50,944 nucleotides of DNA. Source: an uncultured Pseudomonadota bacterium. GTDB taxonomy: Bacteria > Pseudomonadota > Alphaproteobacteria > RF32 > CAG-239. The DNA lies in the NCBI GenBank assembly GCA_902495305.1, contig CABUWG010000006.1:1-50944 (forward strand), given 5' to 3'. How positions within the stretch are numbered: the first letter of the stretch is position 1; the number at the start of each line of letters is the position of its first letter. Made by a program: the position numbers and the translations under genes. Shown piece by piece: positions 1 to 7,335 of the stretch. The notes beneath the pieces are model-generated. The model searched no databases and had not been told where the DNA came from. It saw only the letters and a list, made by a program, of their open reading frames with translations.

Positions 1-10
1 CCCCCCCCCC
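1..10. repeat. homopolymer of at least 10 C at the window edge
   Basis: Ten C's open the window. On the coding (minus) strand they are G's inside the SGNH-like frame, so tract length decides whether the frame continues. The true length is unknown because the tract runs to the edge, which is also consistent with an assembly breaking at a length-variable tract. Confidence 0.7.
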
Positions 11-698
11 GTTGACAAAATTCAGCCATTTTTTGTCCGAACAATACAGATATACGATTTCGTTCAATTTCTGAACCGTATCGGGGAAATTCAGGATCAA
101 TATTTACAGTTTCTTTTTGGGAAGCTATCGGTGCATATACCGCAACACGATATCCTCTGTTTTTTAACGTGCAAATAAATTCTCCGTAATGCCGTATAAT
201 TTCATCAACAATCTCTTCCTCTGTTTTATTTTGTTTTTCTGCCTGTTTTTTAATGTGGACGCGACAATCAATTTCGCCAAAAACCGTCAGAATACGGCAT
301 CCGGACGGGAAAAAACCATTATTCAGCAGAAAACGGAGCTTTTCATAAAAAAACTGAGAAGAATGACGGTTATTGGTAGAATATGCCAAGCAGGGTCCGA
401 CGTGATATGCGATAAAATCCGGCGCATTTTCGGTATTTACCCACAAATTTTGTTCCGGAGTGCCGTTTCCCCAGATTATTTTCTTTTTTTCTATGGTATT
501 TTTAGTGAAAATATCCGTATGGGAATCTCCGATTACAAAAACCGTTTCTTTTCCGCTTTTGTGCTGAATATCTTTTACAACATGGATTACATTATGAACA
601 TTCTTTTTCTTGACTCGCTTTTTCTTACGATTTTTAGAAGAAAGCGCAACATGGGACATTAACGTATAAAACCAATATTTAAGATAAAGTTTTAACAT
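1..698 (-). CDS. SGNH/GDSL-like hydrolase, C-terminally truncated by the window edge
   Basis: The frame is open from an ATG at 698 to the window edge, about 232 residues, with no stop seen. Residues 53-62 include IGDSH, like the nucleophile block of SGNH hydrolases, and residues 141-146 read GEIDCR, a block seen in SGNH-like proteins of polysaccharide loci. The N-terminus is basic (RKKKRVKKK, residues 24-32). A GGAG ribosome site lies 3-4 nt inside the stop region of the upstream acyltransferase gene, and the two genes are only 3 nt apart, so this is the last visible gene of the polysaccharide operon. The visible frame ends in a poly-G run (Arg-Gly-Gly-Gly). The role, perhaps removing or adding acyl groups on the glycan, is inferred. 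Confidence 0.75.
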   Translation of the reverse strand, partial: MLKLYLKYWFYTLMSHVALSSKNRKKKRVKKKNVHNVIHVVKDIQHKSGKETVFVIGDSHTDIFTKNTIEKKKIIWGNGTPEQNLWVNTENAPDFIAYHVGPCLAYSTNNRHSSQFFYEKLRFLLNNGFFPSGCRILTVFGEIDCRVHIKKQAEKQNKTEEEIVDEIIRHYGEFICTLKNRGYRVAVYAPIASQKETVNIDPEFPRYGSEIERNRISVLFGQKMAEFCQRGG

Positions 699-701
699 TT
701 A

Positions 702-1493
702 TTACTCCAAAAATTTTCCGTTCTCCAACATCCACGGATTTTCTATTCTCCAATTGACGCCTTGTTTAACAATCTTAGCCGGTATGCCTGCTAACATGAC
801 GTTCTGCTCCGTGAATTTTTTTGTCACGACACTCCTTGCCGCGATAATACTGTTGTCTGACACCATACTGTTTTTTAACAGCATAACCTCTGTTCCAATC
901 CAAACATGATTTCCGATTTTAATTAAGCCGGCTGTTTCATTTATGACTTTTCCTGTCTGTTGGTCTAAAACAGAATGCCCATCGGAAGATCTAATCAAAA
1001 TTTTACTGGAGAATAGACAATTTTCTCCGATTTCAATTCTGCCTTTTTCTTCCAAGATGATTTCTACTCCTATTATGTTTGTACCCCCCCCCACAACTAA
1101 AGACTGCGAGTCGCCAAGACGGCAAACAATTCCAACTCTTTGAAAATAATAAGTTGAACCAATATCTATATTACAATTATCATTAAGAATATTTATTGAA
1201 CTGCTTAAAGCTCTAATAGGCAAATGCAACTTAATCGTATTGTTGTTGCCAGTAATTGCAATATCAAGCTCTTCTATACGTTCTTCCGGTTGTAATAACC
1301 GTTCCGAACCGTTTTCAACAATAATGATTTTATTACCGTTTCCGTTAATCTCATATCCTTTGACCACAGGCTGTTCCCGATGTTTTCTTATCTGATATTT
1401 ATTTCTGAACAGTCTTCTGTACTTAGGAATTATTATAAAAGACGAAATCACTTTTATAATAAAATTGTGGATTTTTCTATTGTTTCCTATCAT
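702..1493 (-). CDS. hexapeptide-repeat (left-handed beta-helix) O-acyltransferase of a polysaccharide cluster
   Basis: 263 aa. The C-terminal half (residues about 110-245) has the isoleucine-rich hexapeptide pattern of left-handed beta-helix acyltransferases. It includes the candidate catalytic His in SSDGH (173), NHVWIG (195-200) and the typical closing segment AGIPAKIVK (235-243). The N-terminal 100 residues are more divergent and also contain GNGNK and TGNNNT hexapeptide-like turns. The start lies inside the preceding glycosyltransferase gene (17-bp overlap), suggesting translational coupling. It probably transfers acetyl from acetyl-CoA to a sugar of the surface glycan; the acceptor is unknown. 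Residues 135-137 (GGG) are encoded by nine consecutive G's, so a one-base slip would remove the catalytic half. Confidence 0.85.
   Translation of the reverse strand: MIGNNRKIHNFIIKVISSFIIIPKYRRLFRNKYQIRKHREQPVVKGYEINGNGNKIIIVENGSERLLQPEERIEELDIAITGNNNTIKLHLPIRALSSSINILNDNCNIDIGSTYYFQRVGIVCRLGDSQSLVVGGGTNIIGVEIILEEKGRIEIGENCLFSSKILIRSSDGHSVLDQQTGKVINETAGLIKIGNHVWIGTEVMLLKNSMVSDNSIIAARSVVTKKFTEQNVMLAGIPAKIVKQGVNWRIENPWMLENGKFLE
1084..1092. repeat. nine-base poly-C (poly-G on the coding strand) inside the acyltransferase gene
   Basis: Nine uninterrupted C's lie within the acyltransferase, in frame as GGG GGG GGG (Gly-Gly-Gly). This is long for a genome in which I saw no other run of eight or more G/C outside this locus. 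Such tracts are established slipped-strand hot spots in surface-antigen genes of other bacteria. Confidence 0.85.
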
Positions 1494-2691
1494 GTCTTTT
1501 CACCATTTTTCGGAGCTGTTCTCGTAAATTTTTCAGAGAAATTTTTTGGTAATCAGTTACCAAAATTTTCAGGCTTTCCTGCTTTTTCCGGTACTCTGAT
1601 GCCGACAGTGTTATTGCCTGCTTCATGGCAGCAAACAAATCCTTCCCGTAAACGATTGCGTTACCGTCATTAAGGCCGTAAACAGGGGCAAAAGTTTGAT
1701 TTATCAAACACGGTTTGGCAAATGCATAAATTAAAATGCTGGAACCGGTAACCCAGTTGTCCAGATATTTATGATGTTCCTTGTTGTCCGGATCCAATAA
1801 CGGCAGATAAAAATCTGAATTTTCCAGATAACTGTACATTGACGGATAATCCAATTGTCCATGATGAATTATAAATTTCTTTTGCTGTTCTGTAAGACCA
1901 TCCAAAGAACCATAGCCAATTACATTTATTTCAAAATTTTCTATTCCGTTTTTATAAAGTTTATCAACAGCATCTTGCAGCATTTGGAAGTTTTTGTTTC
2001 CGGGATATATTGTGCCAACAACCACAAAACGTGTTTTTTTATTGTTTTTAGGCGGACATTTTACTTTTCCGACATAGTTTGATCCAAGCATTTTAGTATT
2101 TCTAAAACCGAGGAGTGTAAATAAGGTACCATCTTTAATATACTTTTCTTCCCCAAACTGTTTAACATAAGGATCAAGATTATGCTCAATCATCAATGTT
2201 CCGTATTTACCTTCCGGAAGCCTGCCTATCATTTCTACAACAGAGAGGCCGCCGGGATAATAAAAAGTTGTATTAATAAATACAAAATCATACTTTTTTA
2301 TCCTTGGGCTACGCAGAATTTCCAGCATTTGTTCTTTGGTTCCGACAAAGGCTCTAAACTTGTCTTTTAACCGGCATAACGGCTGATCTATAACGTTTTT
2401 ATAATCAAGCAAAACATCAACTTCGTATCCTAACTCTTTAAAATAATGTATATATCCGGGGAGTGTTATGCCGTGAAAAGTGTTAATTTCAACAACCAAA
2501 ACGCTTTTAGAAGGAATCTTCTTTTTATAGAATTTATTATATGGTTTATACCTTTTATTATTTCTCAGTAAAAAATACATACTGATTTTATCAGGAATTG
2601 CAAAGAGCCAGTCCCGACATTTTCTGCGGAATGTTTTGACAGGAATCAAGGCACAGAACAGTCGTACGATTTTTTTGTAGAAGTTTTCCAT
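1477..2691 (-). CDS. glycosyltransferase, GT-B/GT4-like
   Basis: 404 aa from the chosen ATG at 2691, which has a GAGGG ribosome site just upstream. A longer frame from 2730 would overlap gmd and has no better site. The middle reads VVVGTIYPGNKNF, resembling the start of the C-terminal Rossmann half of GT4-type enzymes. The later GHGQLDYPSMYSYLENSDF-like stretch (HHGQLDYPSMYSYL) resembles the 'G.v..m..y...d' part of that fold. The N-terminal half holds VLVVEINTFHG and YFKELGYEVDVLL. It probably adds a sugar during surface polysaccharide assembly at the cytoplasmic face. The donor and linkage cannot be read from sequence. Confidence 0.75.
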   Translation of the reverse strand: MENFYKKIVRLFCALIPVKTFRRKCRDWLFAIPDKISMYFLLRNNKRYKPYNKFYKKKIPSKSVLVVEINTFHGITLPGYIHYFKELGYEVDVLLDYKNVIDQPLCRLKDKFRAFVGTKEQMLEILRSPRIKKYDFVFINTTFYYPGGLSVVEMIGRLPEGKYGTLMIEHNLDPYVKQFGEEKYIKDGTLFTLLGFRNTKMLGSNYVGKVKCPPKNNKKTRFVVVGTIYPGNKNFQMLQDAVDKLYKNGIENFEINVIGYGSLDGLTEQQKKFIIHHGQLDYPSMYSYLENSDFYLPLLDPDNKEHHKYLDNWVTGSSILIYAFAKPCLINQTFAPVYGLNDGNAIVYGKDLFAAMKQAITLSASEYRKKQESLKILVTDYQKISLKNLREQLRKMVKRHDRKQ

Positions 2692-2701
2692 CTTTCCCTC
2701 T

Positions 2702-3739
2702 CTACAGTGTTCCGTCTTTAGCCCGTTCAATATCTTTTTCCATCATCATGCGGCAAAGGCCTTTATAATCGACTTTTCTATGCCATCCCAAGATTTTTTC
2801 TGCCTTGGACGGATCACCGATCAGCAGCTCGACTTCCGCCGGACGATAAAATTTCGGATTGACTTTTACAATTGTTTTGCCGCTGTTTTTGTCAACGCCG
2901 ATTTCGTCTACACCCTCGCCTTTCCATTCTATGTCATAGCCACAGACTTTTCCGGCTTCTTCAACAAATTCGCGGATAGAATGAGTTTCTCCGGTAGCAA
3001 CAACATAAGTATCTGCTTTTTCCTGTTGCAGCATCAGCCACATCATTTCAACATAATCTCCGGCAAAGCCCCAATCGCGTTTTGCACTCAAATTGCCAAG
3101 TTCCAGCGGTTTATCGGTTTTGCCTGTTACCATTTGTGCCAAATGTGCCGTAATCTTTCTGGTTACAAATTCTTTACCTCTCATCGGGCTTTCATGGTTA
3201 AACAAAATTCCTGAACTTGCATGTACACCAAAACTTTCACGATAGTTGGTTACCATCCAGTGAGCCATCAGTTTGGCGACACCGTATGGAGAACGCGGAT
3301 AAAACGGCGTTGTTTCTTTTTGCGGTATTTCCTGAACTTTACCAAACATTTCAGAAGTTGACGCCTGATACAATCTGGTATGCGGAGAAAATTCGCGAAT
3401 GGCCTCGAGAATATATAAAACGCCCATACCATCGGCCTGTGCCGTATAAATCGGCTCTTCCCATGAGGCTCCGACAAAACTTTGCGCTGCCAGATTGTAA
3501 AATTCGTCCGGCTGGTATTTTCTCAGCAGTCGGCAGATATTGGAAAATTCCAACAAATCAAAATCAGCCAATTCTATTTGCTCAAAAATACCATGCTCTT
3601 TCAGACGAGAAAAGGTATCCGTTGCCCCTCTCCTGTATAATCCGACAACTTTATACCCTTTGCCAAGCAGAAATTTGGCAAGATATCCGCCATCTTGTCC
3701 AGTTATGCCCGATATTAACGCTACTTTTTGTTTGTTCAT
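2702..3739 (-). CDS. gmd: GDP-mannose 4,6-dehydratase
   Basis: 345 aa, the usual family length. GITGQDG (residues 11-17) is the NAD(P)-binding loop. STSEMFG (127-133) and Y152xxxK156 form the short-chain dehydrogenase catalytic set, and FNHESPMRGKEFVTRKI is characteristic of Gmd. It converts GDP-D-mannose to GDP-4-keto-6-deoxymannose, the precursor of GDP-fucose, GDP-rhamnose, GDP-perosamine or GDP-colitose. No second-step enzyme (Fcl, Rmd, Per) is visible here, so it is probably beyond the left edge or elsewhere. An AGGAG ribosome site sits 8 nt before the ATG. Confidence 0.97.
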   Translation of the reverse strand: MNKQKVALISGITGQDGGYLAKFLLGKGYKVVGLYRRGATDTFSRLKEHGIFEQIELADFDLLEFSNICRLLRKYQPDEFYNLAAQSFVGASWEEPIYTAQADGMGVLYILEAIREFSPHTRLYQASTSEMFGKVQEIPQKETTPFYPRSPYGVAKLMAHWMVTNYRESFGVHASSGILFNHESPMRGKEFVTRKITAHLAQMVTGKTDKPLELGNLSAKRDWGFAGDYVEMMWLMLQQEKADTYVVATGETHSIREFVEEAGKVCGYDIEWKGEGVDEIGVDKNSGKTIVKVNPKFYRPAEVELLIGDPSKAEKILGWHRKVDYKGLCRMMMEKDIERAKDGTL

Positions 3740-3763
3740 ATTTTTGCTCCTAAAATATTTTTT

Positions 3764-4822
3764 CTAAAACAGATAGTCCTTGATTGAACTGTTGCGGGGA
3801 AGAGTTATGGCAATGCCCGAAGGATAGGGATTGGTCGGGGCAAAGTCATTAATGACAACGCGGGCCGCATGATTCATTCCCGTCAATATTGCATAAGGCT
3901 TTATGCCAACCGAGGACAAAAGCGTTTCTAATGCTTTTCGGTATTCTTCCGTCCGTGAGGTTGTTATGACAATTTGGGCGCCGTCGTCCTGAAGTTTTTT
4001 TATGGCTGCGACATTATCTTCCAGAAATACCGTATTGTTGCTCCAATTGGTTTTGCCATATTTTCCGGAGTTTTTCATGATAACGCCGTCGACGTCAATA
4101 AAATAAGTTCTGAATTTTTTCTGGACTTCTTTCCATTCCTGCAGCGTTCCGTAATCGTTGTAGCCGTCAGCCATGATTGCTTCAAAAACGGCATTGCTTT
4201 TTGACAGCATATAAGAAATGACGTGGCTGATGTACATTTCTCCGCTGATTGCCTTATTTTTAAGTTCCAGATAAGCGTTTTTGAAGTCTTCTGCGTTTTC
4301 AAACATATAAACGCCCAGGCAGATAATATTTGAGACTATCCGCTTTTCGATGATATCCGAAATGATGTTCTGTTCATTTACAATCAAAAAGCTTTTACCC
4401 GGAATGTTTGTAATATCTTTATGTTCCTGCAAATCATAACCGACTATGGAATTGCGAATGTTGGCAGGTATCGAAACGGCAACCATATTGTCAGAATCTT
4501 TTATGACAAAGCTTCCTTCAACCTTCATTTTTTTCAAGGTCAGAAAGACGGTTTCACTGGCACTTGCCGTAAAGTCGTCCAGCACACAAATTTCTACCTT
4601 TGGATTGCGCGCAAAAACCTGTTCCAAAATCAGTTTGGCTTCATACTTTTCATCATGAGGTTTGACAATCGTGATAATTATCCGGTCAAAAACTTTTAAA
4701 TCCAGACCTTCCAAGGCTTTTTCTATCATTAATTTTCCGTCTGGATGCGTCAGCATCCACTTGGGTTTCATATTCGGAAAACGGTTTGACTTTCCGGCAC
4801 AGGGAATCAGAAGTGTGTTCAT
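3764..4822 (-). CDS. sugar nucleotidyltransferase-like domain fused to a HAD phosphatase-like domain
   Basis: 352 aa. Residues 1-230 form a nucleotidyltransferase fold: LIPCAGKSNRF (5-14) is a variant of the GxGxR/S loop, KPKWMLTHPDGK (19-30) supplies the lysine segment, and DSDNMV (109-114) is the metal-binding region. Residues 238-352 are HAD-like: FIDVDGV (241-247) carries the two aspartates, TTSR (287-290) is motif II and VINDF near 322 is the acidic end motif. The start overlaps the kinase-like gene by 4 nt (ATGA). A fused activation enzyme and phosphatase suggests synthesis of an unusual nucleotide-activated or phosphorylated glycan substituent. The substrate is unknown. Confidence 0.7.
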   Translation of the reverse strand: MNTLLIPCAGKSNRFPNMKPKWMLTHPDGKLMIEKALEGLDLKVFDRIIITIVKPHDEKYEAKLILEQVFARNPKVEICVLDDFTASASETVFLTLKKMKVEGSFVIKDSDNMVAVSIPANIRNSIVGYDLQEHKDITNIPGKSFLIVNEQNIISDIIEKRIVSNIICLGVYMFENAEDFKNAYLELKNKAISGEMYISHVISYMLSKSNAVFEAIMADGYNDYGTLQEWKEVQKKFRTYFIDVDGVIMKNSGKYGKTNWSNNTVFLEDNVAAIKKLQDDGAQIVITTSRTEEYRKALETLLSSVGIKPYAILTGMNHAARVVINDFAPTNPYPSGIAITLPRNSSIKDYLF

Positions 4823-5682
4823 TGATTATTCTCCAGATCAGCAATGGTTTGTAAAACTTGAGAAACGGCAGTTTGAAGAAAGTCCGCCGTTACCGCATCT
4901 TTGGCATAAGGGTATATGCGCAGGACATTCAAAAGCAAAATGTGATAAATGGACTTCAGCATTTCCTGTCCGTCAGGAAATTCGGCAATATTCTCAATCA
5001 GCGCCTCACGCGCAACAGCCAGCCTCATGTTCAGATTAAAATCTATTTTACTGTGGCGGTAAGACCAGCGGAGTTCCAGATCCTGCAAAAGCTTGGCAAC
5101 GTCAATCATCCATGAGTTATAAAAAGAATCTAAGAAATCGATTAAGTAGACTTGTTTGTCATCTGAGAGAATGATGTTTTCCAGCGTTAAATCACCGCAG
5201 CAATAGCTTCCGGGGACATTTGAATAATCGTAGCTTTCTAATTTTTGCAGGGCGGCCATTGCCAAATTGTTTGTTTGGGCAATTTTTTGCCGCAGTTCGG
5301 CAATTTTGTTATGGAATATTCTATCGGCTTTAGGATTGATTTTAGAAGATGCAATCGGCAGAGCTTTGAACAGCAATCCGATTAAGTGGTTGATTTCTTT
5401 TATTTTTATGCTGTTCATGTGTTCAGCAAGCGTAATGCCGTTTAAAAATTCCATATCAAAATAAAACAGTCCGTTTTTCAATCCATAGCTTAAAACTTCA
5501 GGCGTTTTAATTCCTTCAAGCTGAAAACGCTGTTGTTTGATACATTGCTTTTTCAGCCGTCTGTTATATCCCGATGTACCGGAATCTTTTCGGAGAAACA
5601 AAATATTGTCTTTGCGGTATAGCTTTAGTCCGCAACCGGAATGCCCCGTCAGATTTTTTACAAACTCGATTTTACTCATCAT
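4819..5682 (-). CDS. aminoglycoside-phosphotransferase-fold kinase of the polysaccharide cluster
   Basis: 287 aa. It shows a protein-kinase-like small-molecule kinase fold: LFLRKDSG (28-35) resembles the beta3 lysine strand, MEFLNGITL the hinge, CCGDLTLENIIL (161-172) the catalytic loop (D164, N169) and YLIDFLDS (179-186) the metal-binding Asp182. The catalytic loop has Cys where many relatives have His (HGD); the Asp is kept, so activity is likely. It overlaps the upstream gene by 11 nt and the downstream one by 4 nt. It probably phosphorylates a sugar or small alcohol that the neighbouring nucleotidyltransferases then activate. Confidence 0.7.
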   Translation of the reverse strand: MMSKIEFVKNLTGHSGCGLKLYRKDNILFLRKDSGTSGYNRRLKKQCIKQQRFQLEGIKTPEVLSYGLKNGLFYFDMEFLNGITLAEHMNSIKIKEINHLIGLLFKALPIASSKINPKADRIFHNKIAELRQKIAQTNNLAMAALQKLESYDYSNVPGSYCCGDLTLENIILSDDKQVYLIDFLDSFYNSWMIDVAKLLQDLELRWSYRHSKIDFNLNMRLAVAREALIENIAEFPDGQEMLKSIYHILLLNVLRIYPYAKDAVTADFLQTAVSQVLQTIADLENNQ

Positions 5683-6610
5683 ATCTTCCTACTCTGAAAT
5701 CAAATATGTTTTTAGTGCCTAATGCGGCTGTCAGCCGAAAAACGGAAACGGCCATGCCTGAAAACAAATGAAAATAAAATCTTCCTTTATGCAGGCTTAT
5801 GCGAATAAATTTTTTATAAAAAGGCATTTTTTTATAGTTTCCCGCACGTTCAATCCGCCAGTCCGTCCGGCAATAATATGCCAAAGGAACGGAAAATATG
5901 CCTTTTTGTGCCAAAAGTCCGATAAACAAATTTTCCGGGCACCATAGCTTTTGTGATAAAGATGAGAAGTCAGCATTGTTCAAAACCGTTATGCTCTTTG
6001 TCATAACATCCGGTTTGGCTATTGTAATTATATCGCTGGCCAAATCTGAGGCAAAAACAAAATTTTTTGCTTCCGGAGCGGGATTCATTGCATAAAAACG
6101 CCATGGCAAATCCGGTTGGAGATTATGTTCTCTTTGAAGCAGCTTAAAATCAAACGTCTTTTTCAAAAAGATATCCGGCCTCAGGGTAATAACGTAATCA
6201 TAATGAATATTGTTTTGTTCAGCATAGCTTCGGCGAAGATCGTCCGCTTTTTTCATTGATGTAAGCATAAAACGGATTCCCTCAGCGGAAATTTGCGTCT
6301 GACCGTTATCATGTGCCAGTCCGAGAAGTTTTTCTTCCGCCGGATTTTGCTGTTCGACCAACAGACCTTTAGGCTTATACAACTGTTGAATAACAGACAA
6401 CAGCTTTTCATCGACATCCTGCACCCTGCTCCTGTTATTATGCCATGTGCAGGTACCGTGTTCCGTCTTATCCCAAGTATGCATAAAAACATCGCAGTCA
6501 TACTTGCTTAACAGATGCTTTTCAATGCTCGGCACACATTTTCTGAAAGTTCTCAGATGTCCGAAAAACTGGACAGCTATCTTTAGCTTATCTGCCTCGT
6601 TTTCTATCAT
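5672..6610 (-). CDS. putative glycosyltransferase-like protein of a polysaccharide cluster
   Basis: 312 aa. The N-terminus reads IAVQFFGHLRTF and DCDVFMHTWD, a start I associate with uncharacterised polysaccharide-locus proteins with a GT-A-like fold. YDYVITLRPDIFLK near residue 158-171 looks like a DxD-type region (RPD). The Arg/Lys-rich C-terminus (YKKMPFYKKFIRISLHKG) may touch the membrane. One nucleotide separates it from the cytidylyltransferase upstream. The function as a glycosyl- or phosphoglycosyl-transferase is inferred from these motifs and the operon. Confidence 0.5.
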   Translation of the reverse strand: MIENEADKLKIAVQFFGHLRTFRKCVPSIEKHLLSKYDCDVFMHTWDKTEHGTCTWHNNRSRVQDVDEKLLSVIQQLYKPKGLLVEQQNPAEEKLLGLAHDNGQTQISAEGIRFMLTSMKKADDLRRSYAEQNNIHYDYVITLRPDIFLKKTFDFKLLQREHNLQPDLPWRFYAMNPAPEAKNFVFASDLASDIITIAKPDVMTKSITVLNNADFSSLSQKLWCPENLFIGLLAQKGIFSVPLAYYCRTDWRIERAGNYKKMPFYKKFIRISLHKGRFYFHLFSGMAVSVFRLTAALGTKNIFDFRVGRYDE

Positions 6611-6611
6611 T

Positions 6612-7040
6612 TTATTTTTTCCAGTTAGCTAAAATCCAAGAAGATGAGTTGGCCTTGTTTTCTCCGCCAACACCGAATTCTAGACTGACGTTGTATTTTT
6701 TACAGGCCGGTTCTTCAGGAATATTCTCTTTTGTCCGGTCACCGCCGTTGGCAAAAACCAACTCGGCATCGGGATATTGTTCCCGCGCCCGACGAATGCC
6801 GTCGCAGGCAGAATTGTCACTGTCATCAAAAGACAGCACATCAATAACACCTTTAAGATTTTCACATATGGTATATCTGGTTCTAAATGAAAGAAAATTT
6901 TTGCCTTTCTTGCGGCAAAGCCATTCGTCGGAATTTAACAACAAAATAACGCCGTCGCTCCTTTCGCTGCCGGCTTTTATCATGGCTACATGCCCTTCGT
7001 GTATCGGATCGAATCCGCCACTGACTATGTAATATTTCAT
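6612..7040 (-). CDS. cytidylyltransferase-like protein (RfaE-C/TagD-type)
   Basis: 142 aa from the ATG at 7040. The family motif begins within a few residues of that start, and a longer upstream reading adds only a basic stretch without homology. GGFDPIHEGH (8-17) is the HxGH nucleotide-binding motif, and NSSSWI (131-136) is a divergent form of the ISST motif. Such enzymes join CTP or ATP to a phosphorylated sugar, glycerol or ethanolamine. As first gene of the polysaccharide operon it may act after the kinase-like protein two genes on. The residues alone do not fix the substrate. Confidence 0.75.
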   Translation of the reverse strand: MKYYIVSGGFDPIHEGHVAMIKAGSERSDGVILLLNSDEWLCRKKGKNFLSFRTRYTICENLKGVIDVLSFDDSDNSACDGIRRAREQYPDAELVFANGGDRTKENIPEEPACKKYNVSLEFGVGGENKANSSSWILANWKK

Positions 7041-7335
7041 TTTTGCCCCAATTTTTAATTTGTTCCTTTCAAAAGGCGAAACTCGGGACAAGATATGGGT
7101 AAACAAGCGCGGAAACCGCATAATATTACATACGCGGACGCTGCCGGAGAATCCGGCTACGCTGCTCTAAAGCAAAAATTGATGCTACAACATCTGTTAA
7201 AACCAAAGCTTGTCACGGCTTTTCACACCTTTTGGTGTAAATACGGGCAGTCCTCCGTATTTACAGACAGCTTATGATATCTTATTTTAATAAGCAAGAT
7301 AAATTTTGCAGAATGTGATTAACGCATTATCAGAC
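7041..7335. promoter_or_regulatory. intergenic region before the polysaccharide operon, with a perfect inverted repeat at 7237-7264
   Basis: No protein gene is visible here. It should hold the promoter of the minus-strand polysaccharide operon and the end of the helicase gene. At 7237-7264 the arms GTAAATACGG and CCGTATTTAC match perfectly around an 8-nt centre. Next to it, CACCTTTTGGTG (about 7226-7237) is a second palindrome. Neither is followed by a T run on the minus strand, so operator sites or RNA leader structures are more likely than terminators. I could not identify a JUMPstart/ops element with confidence. Confidence 0.4.

Noticed and set aside
189..662. 157-codon plus-strand frame at the left end
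   Set aside because: It lies antisense to the edge-truncated SGNH-like gene, whose frame is open, has a ribosome site and shows recognisable motifs.
2692..2730. Upstream start for the glycosyltransferase
   Set aside because: It would overlap gmd and lacks a ribosome site, while the ATG at 2691 has GAGGG at the right distance.
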